Positions 33,560-42,493 of a DNA stretch of 64,000 nucleotides are shown one piece after another (within the stretch, counting starts at the first letter, position 1; the number at the start of each line of letters is the position of its first letter). Under the pieces are notes generated by a model. It had not been told where the DNA came from. It saw only the letters and a program-made list of their open reading frames with translations, and made no database searches. A program made the position numbers and the translations under genes. Source of the stretch: Sphingomonas sp. PAMC26645 (GTDB taxonomy: Bacteria; Pseudomonadota; Alphaproteobacteria; Sphingomonadales; Sphingomonadaceae); the NCBI RefSeq assembly GCF_004795835.1, contig NZ_CP039249.1, positions 2,517,001 through 2,581,000 on the forward strand, read 5' to 3'.

Positions 33560-36436
33560 TCAATGACGCGCCTGCTTCCGCGGATAATTGGGCACGGCTG
33601 GCGTATTGGGCGGCGTAGGCTGCACGAACGGGCGTTCGACGACCGGTTGCACGACCTGCGGCGTTTCGGGTGTTTCTACGATCACGGTGCCGGGCCGTTC
33701 TGGCGTCGGATACGTCACGCCACCCTCGACGACCTCGATCGTCGGCGGCGTCGGGATACGCACCGTCACCGGCGGAACCTCCAGAAACGGCCGCGTAGCA
33801 TTCGGTAGGTTCGGAACCGGGGTAACGGGCGGTGTCGCGGTTGGGGGCGGCGCGAGTACTGGCGGAGGCGTCGGCGTTGGTGCCGGTGCCGGTGCCGGTG
33901 CCGGAGCAGGCGCTGGTGCAGGGGCGGGCGCTGGTGCCGGGGCAGGCGCAGGAGCCGGAGCTGGAGCCGGAGCTGGAGCCGGGGCCGGAGCAGGCGCTGG
34001 TGCTGGAGCAGGCGCTGGTGCCGGGGCAGGCGCTGGTGCTGGTGCCGGAGCGGGCGCTGGTGCCGGAGCGGGCGCTGGTGCCGGGGCAGGCGCCGGTGCC
34101 GGTGCAGGCGCCGGTGCTGGAGCGGGCGCTGGTGCCGGAGCAGGCGCCGGTGCCGGAGCGGGCGCTGGTGCCGGAGCGGGCGCCGGTGCTGGAGCGGGCG
34201 CCGGTGCCGGAGCGGGCGCCGGTGCTGGAGCGGGCGCCGGTGCTGGAGCAGGCGCCGGTGCTGGAGCAGGCGCCGGTGCTGGAGCAGGCGCCGGTGCTGG
34301 AGCAGGCGCCGGTGCTGGAGCGGGCGCCGGTGCTGGAGCAGGCGCCGGTGCTGGAGCGGGCGCCGGTGCTGGAGCGGGCGCCGGTGCTGGAGCAGGCGCC
34401 GGCGCCGGTGCTGGAGCAGGCGCTGGTGCTGGAGCAGGTGCCGCAGCCGTGATCGTCCCGGTCGTCCGGAACCCGGCGACGCAGCACGAACTCGCCAGCG
34501 CATATTGGTTCGCGTTCGCGCCGGTCAGCGTGTAGCCGCTGAAGCTGACGCCGATGCCCGTGCCTTCGCCAGTGCTGTCGAACGTCGCGGTCGCATTCGG
34601 GCCGGCGACCAGCGATACGCCGGTCGGCGTCCCCGAGGTGCCGTTGGTGTTGAACCCGCTCAGCACCGCCGCATTGGTGCCGTCGGCGACCTTCTGCGCG
34701 GTCGGGAACAACAGCATCCGCTGGGTGATCGCGGCGCCCTCGGTCAGGACGAACTCGGTCGAGAAGTCGGTCGGCGTGGTGTAAGAGACCGGGTTGTAGT
34801 TGATCGACACCGGCGCCGCGGTGACGGTGGTCGGTGGCGACAGCGCGGAGAACACGATCGTGCCGCCGTTGACGCCCGGCCCGGTGCCGTCCGACCCAGC
34901 GATCAGCGTGAGGCCTACCGGCAGGCCGAGGCTCTGCGCCGGAATTGTCGTGCCGCGAGTCAGCGTGACCGCCGCATCGATCATCACGTCATGGCCGGCG
35001 CACAAGGCGATGTTGCCGTCGGTTGTCGTGATCGCGTGAAACACCTGCACGTTCCGCCCGGCGTTGAGCAGGATGCTGCCGTTGGTGGTGGTCAGGTCCG
35101 CGTTGACGTTCACGTCGCGACCGCAGCAGGCGACGATGTTGCCGTTGGTCGCGGTGATCGGCGCGTTGATGTTGACGTCGCGAAACGCGTTCATCGTCAG
35201 CGTGGTCGGCACGCCCGACGCGGTCCAGGCTACCGCGTCGTTGACGAAGATGTCGCCATTGCCGGTGGTCGTGTCGCCCGCCGCGGGGATCGTGCTGATC
35301 GTGATGCTGGTCGTCACGAGCTGCGCCGACAGCGTCGCGCCCGAGATGTTGCCGCCCGCGCCGATAACGTAATCCTGCGGATCGATCAGCCACATGCCCG
35401 TCGCGCCGGACCGCGCGAAGGTCGACACCTTGGCGCTGTCCGCAACGTTGACGGTCGCCGCCGACGTCTCGATGAAGCCGCCATTGCCGCCGACCGGCGC
35501 GCTGGCGTCGAGCGTACCGGCCAGGCCGACCGTGCCGGTCTTCATGTCGCCGAGCAGCATGATCGTGCCGCCGCGGTTCTGCAACGTGCGTGCCTCGACG
35601 ATGCCGGTGTTGTTGACCGCGGTGTGGAGCAGATCGCCAGCCCCTTGCGCGGTCATCACGACCTTGCCGCCGTCGGCGCGAATCAGCCCGCCATTGCGGA
35701 CCAGCGCGCCGACCGCACCCTTGTCGACCGCGACGTTGAGCAGCCCGTCGCCCGCAACGTCGAGCGTGATCGCCTCGCCGCCCGCCAGCACGACCGTGCC
35801 GAAATTCGCCTTGATCGTGCCGCCGTTACCGACGTTCGCGCCGAGCAACGCGACATAGCCGTTCTTCGCAGTGATCGTGCCGTCGTTCTGCACGCTCGCG
35901 CCGCTCGTGCCCGCGAAACTGTTCTTGCCCGCGAGGAAATCAGCGTCGGAAATGTTCAGCGTCGAGGCCACCAGCCCGCCGACGTTGACGTTGGCCGTCT
36001 GGCCGAACAGAATGCCGTTCGCGTTGACCAGGAACACCTTCCCGTTCGCCGACAGATTGCCGAGGATCACCGAAGGGTCCGAGCCGAGCACACGGTTCAG
36101 CGCAACCGAGCTGCTGGTCGGCTGCTCGAAGACGACGCTCTTGCCCTTGCCGATCGAGAAGGACTGCCAGTTGATCGCCGCGCGGTCGCTGGTCTGCGTC
36201 ACGGTCAGCGAATTGGTACCGGTCGCGATGCTTGCCTGGCCCGCGACGACCTCACCGCCGGTCGGGAGCGTCTGCGCCTCGGCCGGACGCGCCGCCACCG
36301 TGCCCGCGAGGCTGAATCCGATCAGCCACGCGAACCGCGCAAGGCCGGTCGTGCCGAACAAGCCGCCGCGCTTGATGCGCGTGACGGTGGGAGCGGGGCG
36401 ACGGGTGTTTCTGATCGACGAAGGGATGGGGGTCAT
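33560..36436 (-). CDS. TpsA-type exoprotein with filamentous-haemagglutinin N domain and Ala-Pro repeat
   Basis: The 958-residue protein has a long signal peptide (cleavage near ARPAEA, residue 54) and a TPS secretion domain with VNANGILFGQTANVNVGGL (about 137-155; NPNG-like motif reads NANGILFG). A beta-helix-like part runs to about residue 660, with Cys-Cys pairs in IVACCGRDVN and ASSCCVAGF. An uninterrupted Ala-Pro run covers about residues 664-855, and a proline-rich tail ends NYPRKQARH. TpsA proteins are secreted by a cognate TpsB pore, here encoded 57 bases upstream (36494-38176). The Ala-Pro run should form an extended rod that could span the periplasm or cell surface. The L,D-transpeptidase gene follows after one base. 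Confidence 0.88.
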   Translation of the reverse strand: MTPIPSSIRNTRRPAPTVTRIKRGGLFGTTGLARFAWLIGFSLAGTVAARPAEAQTLPTGGEVVAGQASIATGTNSLTVTQTSDRAAINWQSFSIGKGKSVVFEQPTSSSVALNRVLGSDPSVILGNLSANGKVFLVNANGILFGQTANVNVGGLVASTLNISDADFLAGKNSFAGTSGASVQNDGTITAKNGYVALLGANVGNGGTIKANFGTVVLAGGEAITLDVAGDGLLNVAVDKGAVGALVRNGGLIRADGGKVVMTAQGAGDLLHTAVNNTGIVEARTLQNRGGTIMLLGDMKTGTVGLAGTLDASAPVGGNGGFIETSAATVNVADSAKVSTFARSGATGMWLIDPQDYVIGAGGNISGATLSAQLVTTSITISTIPAAGDTTTGNGDIFVNDAVAWTASGVPTTLTMNAFRDVNINAPITATNGNIVACCGRDVNVNADLTTTNGSILLNAGRNVQVFHAITTTDGNIALCAGHDVMIDAAVTLTRGTTIPAQSLGLPVGLTLIAGSDGTGPGVNGGTIVFSALSPPTTVTAAPVSINYNPVSYTTPTDFSTEFVLTEGAAITQRMLLFPTAQKVADGTNAAVLSGFNTNGTSGTPTGVSLVAGPNATATFDSTGEGTGIGVSFSGYTLTGANANQYALASSCCVAGFRTTGTITAAAPAPAPAPAPAPAPAPAPAPAPAPAPAPAPAPAPAPAPAPAPAPAPAPAPAPAPAPAPAPAPAPAPAPAPAPAPAPAPAPAPAPAPAPAPAPAPAPAPAPAPAPAPAPAPAPAPAPAPAPAPAPAPAPAPAPAPAPAPAPAPAPAPAPAPAPAPAPAPAPAPAPAPAPAPAPAPAPAPAPAPAPAPAPTPTPPPVLAPPPTATPPVTPVPNLPNATRPFLEVPPVTVRIPTPPTIEVVEGGVTYPTPERPGTVIVETPETPQVVQPVVERPFVQPTPPNTPAVPNYPRKQARH
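33870..34446 (-). repeat. Hexanucleotide (Ala-Pro) tandem repeat inside tpsA
   Basis: About 96 tandem GCN-CCN hexamers (read on the minus strand) encode Ala-Pro. Silent variation in the third positions gives a higher-order 18-base unit, clearest at about 34220-34400, where nearly identical copies follow one another. Length changes in multiples of six keep the frame. The array leaves several other frames open on both strands, producing long meaningless ORFs. Confidence 0.9.
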
Positions 36437-36493
36437 GTGCGGTATCCTCGGTGGCGGCCGATGGCCGCTGAATTTCGGGGGGTGCTGGTGCGC

Positions 36494-38176
36494 TCAGAAC
36501 GTCTTCGAGAGCTGGAACCAGGCGCGGCCCGACTTGTCGGGGGCCGACGTCGCGTCCTCGTCGCCGAGCTTTCGCGCATAGGTCGCCTTGGCGGCGATAC
36601 CGTACGGTCCCGCCCAGCTCAGCCCGGCGCCGTATGCGCTGCGCTTCGCGTGGTTCGATCCGTCGAAATACGGGTGCTTGACGTAATCGACCTCGCCGAC
36701 GTCGACGAACCCGAACAGCTGAAGCGCACCCGGCACGACCTGCGGCAGGGCCAGTCGCGCCTCGGCGGTGGCGACATAGCCCTGGTCGCCGTACGCCTCG
36801 CCCTCCGGATAGGCGCGCACCGCATAGGCGCCGCCCAGCTCCATCTTCTCGGAAATATCGAGGTTGCTGAACGCGATCTGCCCGCGGGCGGAGGCGAACA
36901 GCGACAGCGGCCCGGCGATCGTCTGCAATCGCGCGAAGCTGAACTGCACTTTCCCGTAGCTGCCGTCGGTGCGTGCGGTCAGCGCATCGACCGAGCGCTC
37001 ATAGGCGCCGCGAATGTCGAGATTGCCGACCGAATAGCTTAGTGAATACGCGCTCCAGCCGCCACCGAGCAGCGTGTCGTGCTCGTCGCCGCTCAGTCCT
37101 GCGGTGACGACCTGCGCGCGGCGGAAAGTGGTGACGTCGACGATGCCGATCTTGTCCTCGAACCATTTCACGTCGCCACCGAGCGTCACGTACAGATTGT
37201 TGTCGCGCGACCGGATCAGCGGATAGCTCGCATAGACGCTGGCGACGTCGGCGTTGCCGCTGCCGTCGAGGCTGTCAAATTCCTTGCCGAGCGAATATTC
37301 GAGATGCGCGAACGCGACGCCGAGCGTGACCTGCCCGATCGGTGCCTGGTACGACGCGCGACCATAGGCCAGCCCCGAGAACGAGGTCAGCGCGCGCAGG
37401 CTCAGCACGTCGCCCGAGCCGGTCGGGTTGTTCCAGTTGACCACGCCGCCGACGCGGTAGGCGCCGGTGTAGCGGTTGCCGGCGTTGTCGGCCTCGACAC
37501 TGCCGGTGATGCTCTGGCCGGGGGTGATCGCGACCAGCAGGTCCGACGTACCGACCGCGGTGCCGGGGCTCAGCGTCGATGATACGCGCACGCCGGGCAG
37601 GTCCGACAGCATCAGCAAGCGGCGCTCGAGCGGCGCGACCGCGACCGGATCGCCAACGTCGAGCCCGGCAAGGATGCCGTTCGCGACGCTGTCGGAAAGT
37701 CGTGACTCGTTCTTAACGCCGACCGCGCCGAAGCGTGCCTCGATGACGGCGATCGTCACTGCGCCGCTCCGTACGTCCTGTGCGGGCAGGTAGGCGTTCG
37801 CGACGAAGTAGCCGCGGCTGGTGTAATAGGCGGTGATCCGCGCGGCGAGCGTCTTCAGGTCGGACAGGTCGAGCTCGCTGTTCGGCGTGAACTGCGACGC
37901 GGCGATCAGGTCGGCCTCGGGAAACAGCGTCGCGCCGGTCACGCGCAGCGACCGCACGAGCGTCTTCGGGCCACCGGTCGCGGCAACGACGACGGGCGTC
38001 TTGTGCTCGAAGCCGAAGTCGGGTGCGGGCGTCTCGTTCAACGGTACGGGCGGGATCTGCTGTAGCTGTCCACCAGCGCCGACGGGCACCTGCGCCTGCG
38101 CCGATTGCGTCGAAATCAGCAAGGCAGCCGGGCTCACAGCCGCAAGCGCGGCCGCCCAAAGGGTCGACTTGTACAT
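36494..38176 (-). CDS. TpsB outer-membrane transporter (ShlB/FhaC/HecB family)
   Basis: ATG 38176 gives 560 residues: signal peptide to about SAQAQ, a proline-rich linker, a POTRA domain starting TLVRSLRVTGATLFPEADL and a second POTRA region with GVKNESRLSDSVANGILAGL. A 16-strand-type barrel follows, with SVEADNAGNRYTG and the L6 loop motif VRAYPEGEAYGDQG (VRGY family), ending in Phe. It should secrete the TpsA protein encoded directly downstream. The in-frame start at 38221 is rejected because the signal peptide begins at 38176. Confidence 0.92.
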   Translation of the reverse strand: MYKSTLWAAALAAVSPAALLISTQSAQAQVPVGAGGQLQQIPPVPLNETPAPDFGFEHKTPVVVAATGGPKTLVRSLRVTGATLFPEADLIAASQFTPNSELDLSDLKTLAARITAYYTSRGYFVANAYLPAQDVRSGAVTIAVIEARFGAVGVKNESRLSDSVANGILAGLDVGDPVAVAPLERRLLMLSDLPGVRVSSTLSPGTAVGTSDLLVAITPGQSITGSVEADNAGNRYTGAYRVGGVVNWNNPTGSGDVLSLRALTSFSGLAYGRASYQAPIGQVTLGVAFAHLEYSLGKEFDSLDGSGNADVASVYASYPLIRSRDNNLYVTLGGDVKWFEDKIGIVDVTTFRRAQVVTAGLSGDEHDTLLGGGWSAYSLSYSVGNLDIRGAYERSVDALTARTDGSYGKVQFSFARLQTIAGPLSLFASARGQIAFSNLDISEKMELGGAYAVRAYPEGEAYGDQGYVATAEARLALPQVVPGALQLFGFVDVGEVDYVKHPYFDGSNHAKRSAYGAGLSWAGPYGIAAKATYARKLGDEDATSAPDKSGRAWFQLSKTF

Positions 38177-38723
38177 GAACACCTCGAAAGTCACCGCGGA
38201 TGGAAGGCACGGGTCTCCCATCCGCAGCAGCGGGAGCCATGTTCAATGAATGTGGGGAGAGCGTCCGAAGCAAGGACGAAGCCTTCGAAGACACTGGAGC
38301 CCGATTATGATCGGGTCTCAAGAATCTGTATGCAAACAGGCGTCATGGGGCTGAAACGGTCCGTCGCGACGTTCGCAACGCTTGGCCTATTCCACCATAC
38401 TTGATCTATGTATGTTACTAAGATCAATTAAAAGATAAATGTATGCTTAATTGATCATTAATTTACAACTATTGCAGTAGAGTAGCAGTCGTGGGCGTGA
38501 CTGGGGCCTGTTACGTGAGCGTGTAGATGACGTTGACGTAAAGAGCAGGGGGATACTGTCAGTCGGGACGGTCGGCAGCGGTATGCTGTTGCTGGAAGTG
38601 GTTAGGCTGCCGCAGGCACGCGTCGTAATCGGCATCCCTCGCACGCGGGGACACGGTACGTCCGCCACCGATTGTTTCGCGGCCGTGGCGCATAGCGTGC
38701 CGCAGCTATCCTCGATCGTTCCG
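38177..38723. other. Intergenic region, AT-rich island with inverted repeat
   Basis: This 547-base stretch separates the PepSY gene (ends 38724) from tpsB. Most of it is unremarkable, but 38399-38475 is strikingly AT-rich for this genome. It contains a perfect 10-bp inverted repeat, GATCAATTAA (38422-38431) and TTAATTGATC (38447-38456). It probably holds the promoter of the secretion operon and a binding site for a regulator or xenogeneic silencer. The AT-rich stem is unlike an intrinsic terminator. No convincing gene was seen. Confidence 0.55.
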
Positions 38724-40106
38724 CTACCGCTTCACGGCAACGAGCAGGACCAACCGGTCGATCAGGAAGATCACGATCACCGACATGCCCAGGATCGGGA
38801 ATAGTATCCCGGCGAGAATCAGGATGGCGATGGCGCCCTTGATCCTCGTCGGGGAGACGCGCGCTGGCGCGGCGAGGCGGCCCGTCGGGCGGCGCTTCCA
38901 CCACATCACGACGCCGCTGATCACGAGCAGCACGATCGCGATGCACGTCGCCAACATCACGAGTTGGTTCGCGAGTCCGAAGTAATTGCCCATGTGCAGC
39001 TGGACGCCGAGCTCGATCGCCTTCGCCGCCCAGCCATAATCGGGGTAGCCGACCTCGCGGATCAGGGCGCCGGTCCAGCGATCGAAATACAGTGTACGCT
39101 GCCCCTGCGGCTGATCGGGATAGGTGTAGGCCGTATAGACGCCGGTCGGTCCGCTCGGCAGGAACAGGCGATACGCACCCGCGACGTGGTGATTGCGCGT
39201 CACCGAGTTTGCGATCCGGTCGATCCCGGCCACCGCTGCATCGTCGCGGACGGCCATGGTCATCTCGTGGCCAGAATGACCGGCATGCTCGGAAGCTGCC
39301 GTCGATGTTGGCATGGGCGCGAGTTCCATCGTCCACTGTGCTTCGCCGAGCGCGGTCTTCATCGGCACGCTCGCCGGGGCATTGTGGGTGCGGTTCGATG
39401 CCGGGTAGCCGATGCCGAGCGCCGCGGTGCCGCGGTTGAGCAGGTCGCCCTGGATGCCGGCCCAGGGGAGGCCGGTCAGCAGCAGGAACGCGATGAACGC
39501 GACGGACCAGACGCCGATCACCGCGTGCAGGTCGCGCCAGAACAGGCGCCCTCTCGCACCGAGCCTGGGATAGAGGATACCCCCGAACCCACCGCGACCG
39601 CGCGGCCACCACAGATACACTCCGGTCACGATCAGGACGAGCGCCCAGCAGGCGGCAAGCTCGACGATCCGATCGCCGACCGTGCCGAGCGTCAGCGATC
39701 CGTGCATCTCGTCGGCGAACCCTACCAGCGTGCGGGCGTAGATAGTCGAGCCGAGCACGCGGCCCGTTCCCGGATCGACGGCCACGCGGAGCGGCTCGCC
39801 GTGATCGGGGATGACGAAGACGACCGCCGAGCGGTTGGGCGCGCCCGGCAGGTCGATCCGGGTTGCAGCCCCCGGATGAGCCTTCAGCGCGGCATCGATC
39901 ATCCGCGACGGCGGCACCTGCGTTGCATGGACCGCGACGAAGCGCTGCGCCGGATACAGCGCATCATCGATCTCGTCGTTGAACAGATAGATCGAGCCCG
40001 TGACGGCGAGGATCAGCAGGAAGGGGGCGACGATCAGGCCTGCATAGAAGTGCCAGCGCCACAGCGCGCGGTATGCTTTCGGATCGACCGAACCGGTGAA
40101 TGCCAT
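38724..40106 (-). CDS. PepSY-associated membrane protein (first)
   Basis: A 460-residue PepSY-TM protein: N-terminal helix in YRALWRWHFYAGLIVAPFLL, a periplasmic PepSY-like part, helices around WALVLIVTGVYLWWPRGRGG, a second periplasmic loop, and C-terminal helices to IVIFLIDRLVLLVAVKR. The loop near residues 265-285 contains SEHAGHSGHEMTM, a likely metal-binding patch. Family members next to TonB receptors are thought to reduce or release metal from imported complexes in the periplasm. It follows the siderophore-type receptor gene by 14 bases and is the last gene of the train that starts at the cobalamin riboswitch. Confidence 0.88.
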   Translation of the reverse strand: MAFTGSVDPKAYRALWRWHFYAGLIVAPFLLILAVTGSIYLFNDEIDDALYPAQRFVAVHATQVPPSRMIDAALKAHPGAATRIDLPGAPNRSAVVFVIPDHGEPLRVAVDPGTGRVLGSTIYARTLVGFADEMHGSLTLGTVGDRIVELAACWALVLIVTGVYLWWPRGRGGFGGILYPRLGARGRLFWRDLHAVIGVWSVAFIAFLLLTGLPWAGIQGDLLNRGTAALGIGYPASNRTHNAPASVPMKTALGEAQWTMELAPMPTSTAASEHAGHSGHEMTMAVRDDAAVAGIDRIANSVTRNHHVAGAYRLFLPSGPTGVYTAYTYPDQPQGQRTLYFDRWTGALIREVGYPDYGWAAKAIELGVQLHMGNYFGLANQLVMLATCIAIVLLVISGVVMWWKRRPTGRLAAPARVSPTRIKGAIAILILAGILFPILGMSVIVIFLIDRLVLLVAVKR

Positions 40107-40120
40107 CTGGAAACCCCTGC

Positions 40121-42346
40121 TCAGAAATGCGTGGAAAGCGCGATTTCGACACTGCGTGGCGCGCCGATATAGACGTTGGTCGTCGGGTAGCCCGAATACT
40201 CGCCGTAGAACGCGTCGGTCAGGTTGCGGCCGCGGACCGAAACCGAGGCCTGCGGTGCGACCTGATAACTGATCGACGCATCGATTGTCGTATGCCTGCG
40301 GACGAAATAGCTGTTGGCGGTGTCGGTGTAGAAGCCGGACACGTGCCGTACGAACCCGCCGAGAGTCACCGGAATTGCCTTGATCGTATAGAGCGCCGAG
40401 CCGCTGACGGTGGTCGATGGCGTGTTGATCGGCCGGTTGCCGGCGCGGTCGATGCGGGCGCCGGCGATCAGTTCGCTTAATTGATCATATTGCGCATCGG
40501 TGTAGGCAGCGCCCGCCGATAGCGAGAGCGCGTTGGTCACCGCCGCGCCGATGTTGAGCTCGACGCCTTGGGACGATTGCTCGCCGCCTTGAATGGCTTG
40601 CTGCGGATTGTTCGGATCGCGCGTGAGGATGTTGGTCTGCTCGATCCGGTATGCGGCGCCGGTCATCGTCACCCGCTTGGCGAACGCGGAGGCCTTGAAA
40701 CCGACCTCGTACGAGCGGCCCTTCGTCAGCTTGTAGGTCGTGTTGACGATCGACTGGAGCAGGATCGAGGATACCGGCGTGACCGCGGTCGTGTATTGGC
40801 CGTACAAGGTGATGCCCGGCGTAAGGTCGTAGGTGGTACCGATACGCCACGAGAACGGATCATAGGTCGGCGTGCCCCGCGTGACCGCGCCGTTCGCGTT
40901 GAGGTTGGTGATGACGCGGGTCAGGTCGATGTGATCGTACCGCGCACCGCCGACCAGCAGCCAGCCCGGGGTCAGGTTGAGCGCATCCTCGGCGAACACC
41001 GACGCCGTCTTGAGCTTCGAGTCATAAACGACGTTGGTCGTCGAATAGGCGGCATCGCTGGTCGGGAAGACGCCGACGATTGGCGCGAACGGATCGACGT
41101 TCGCGATCCGCACAGCCGCATTGCCACCGACCGGGCTTTGCTGGCGCGGGTTGACGAAGTTCGTGTCGTTATATTCGCCGCCCAGGCTGAACCGGTTGCG
41201 CAGTCCTGCGATCACGCTGTCGTTGGTGATCACCAGCCGCTCGTTCCAGAACTTGTGGTCGTGGTAGATCCGCTGGACCGACCGCGCGAAGCTGCCATTG
41301 GGGAAGGCGGCTGTGGGGGCGGTGAAGTTCTGATCGCCGCTCAGCACGAAGTCGCGCTTGGCGTGATACCAGGTGATGTCGTTCGCTACCGACCAGCCGC
41401 CGCCGATCGCATAATCGATCCGCGACCGCAGCGTCGTGTCGCGTGCGCCGGAATAGGCACCGTACGGATTATAGTTGCGACGGCGCAGTGCCTTGTCGAG
41501 CACCATGCCGTTCTGGCTACGCAATGCGTCACTCGGATCGCGCGCGACGGCGGCGGAGACGAACGGCAGCCCTTGATAGCTGCTGTCGTATCGGTCCTCG
41601 TAATGGTCGACGGCGAAGAGCAGGCTCAGGTCGGCCGACGGCTTGAACAGGATGCTGCCCGTCAGGCCGACCGAGCGCGTCGCATTGTCGTCGACGTCGT
41701 ACAGGCTGGCGGAATGCATGTAGCTCGCGTCCGCGCGGACTGCGACGGTGTCCGACAGTTTCAGGTTTACGCCGCTGGCTGCGGTCACCGTGTCGAAGCT
41801 GCCGACGCTCAGCAATCCATCGAGGTGGTCGCCGTCGAACGTCGGCTTGCGGGTGACCTTGTTGATGACGCCAGCCAGCGCGCCTTCGCCGTAGAGCACC
41901 GAGGCTGGCCCCTTGATCACTTCGATCCGGTCGAAATGCCACACATTGGTATCGCGCTGGACCACGGTCGAGGTAGAAATACGGACGCCGTCCTGCAGGA
42001 TCGAGACGGCGCCGCCCGAAAACCCGCGCAACGTCACGACCGCGGGGTTGCCGGGGACGTTGCCAGCGATCGCGCCGACGACGCTGTTGAAGGCCTCGCG
42101 CGCGGTGCGCAGCCCCTGCACCTGCATGTCCGCCTGCGTCAGCGTCTCGACGGTCGCGGGTGTCTCGCGCACCGACAGGCCGAGCCGGCTGCCGGTATCC
42201 GATTTGCGATCGAGCTTCAGCTGGTCGCGCTGGCCGGTGACGACGATCTCGGCCTTCTTGTCGATCGCTTCGTCCTTGTCAGACGCGTGGGCGGTCCCCG
42301 AGAACGCGACGATCGATGCCGACGCGAAGACTATGGTTTTGAACAT
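40121..42346 (-). CDS. TonB-dependent siderophore-type receptor
   Basis: ATG 42346 gives 741 residues: signal peptide ending GTAHA, TonB box EIVVTGQ, and a plug of the siderophore-receptor subtype (SVRETPATVETLTQADMQ, VTLRGFSGGAVSILQDGVRI, EVIKGPASVLYGEGALAG). The barrel ends in STHF. No STN domain is present, so it does not signal to a sigma factor. RBS-like AGGG lies upstream of the ATG. The gene is fourth in the leftward train and is coupled by a 14-base gap to a PepSY protein. The ligand could be a ferric siderophore, another metal chelate or a corrinoid; sequence alone does not decide. Confidence 0.9.
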   Translation of the reverse strand: MFKTIVFASASIVAFSGTAHASDKDEAIDKKAEIVVTGQRDQLKLDRKSDTGSRLGLSVRETPATVETLTQADMQVQGLRTAREAFNSVVGAIAGNVPGNPAVVTLRGFSGGAVSILQDGVRISTSTVVQRDTNVWHFDRIEVIKGPASVLYGEGALAGVINKVTRKPTFDGDHLDGLLSVGSFDTVTAASGVNLKLSDTVAVRADASYMHSASLYDVDDNATRSVGLTGSILFKPSADLSLLFAVDHYEDRYDSSYQGLPFVSAAVARDPSDALRSQNGMVLDKALRRRNYNPYGAYSGARDTTLRSRIDYAIGGGWSVANDITWYHAKRDFVLSGDQNFTAPTAAFPNGSFARSVQRIYHDHKFWNERLVITNDSVIAGLRNRFSLGGEYNDTNFVNPRQQSPVGGNAAVRIANVDPFAPIVGVFPTSDAAYSTTNVVYDSKLKTASVFAEDALNLTPGWLLVGGARYDHIDLTRVITNLNANGAVTRGTPTYDPFSWRIGTTYDLTPGITLYGQYTTAVTPVSSILLQSIVNTTYKLTKGRSYEVGFKASAFAKRVTMTGAAYRIEQTNILTRDPNNPQQAIQGGEQSSQGVELNIGAAVTNALSLSAGAAYTDAQYDQLSELIAGARIDRAGNRPINTPSTTVSGSALYTIKAIPVTLGGFVRHVSGFYTDTANSYFVRRHTTIDASISYQVAPQASVSVRGRNLTDAFYGEYSGYPTTNVYIGAPRSVEIALSTHF

Positions 42347-42493
42347 GTGAATCCCTGCTGGACCCGTCCGCACATCGAGGTGCGGATCGGATACCGTCAT
42401 CCCCGCGGACTTGCCGCGCGTGTCGAAACCGGTCCGCCGACGTGGTGGACCAGTCGAAGCATCGTGATCGCGCGCGGTCCGAAGACCGACGGA

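Noticed and set aside
33870..34446. Repeat array as a possible CRISPR
   Set aside because: Six-base coding units without spacers; it encodes Ala-Pro inside tpsA.
33555..34535. Several long open frames on both strands over the Ala-Pro repeat
   Set aside because: A six-base repeat without stop triplets keeps several frames open. Only the minus-strand frame joins a signal peptide and TPS domain to the repeat.
34505..37042. 845-codon plus-strand frame opposite tpsA and tpsB
   Set aside because: Spans two real minus-strand genes and reads as Arg/Asp-rich low-information sequence.
38447..38668. 73-codon minus-strand frame in the PepSY-tpsB gap
   Set aside because: No RBS, signal or family character; it overlaps the AT-rich regulatory-looking stretch.
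42347..42493. Second cobalamin riboswitch before the siderophore-type receptor
   Set aside because: The B12 box and GCAACUGUAA-type core are absent from this gap.
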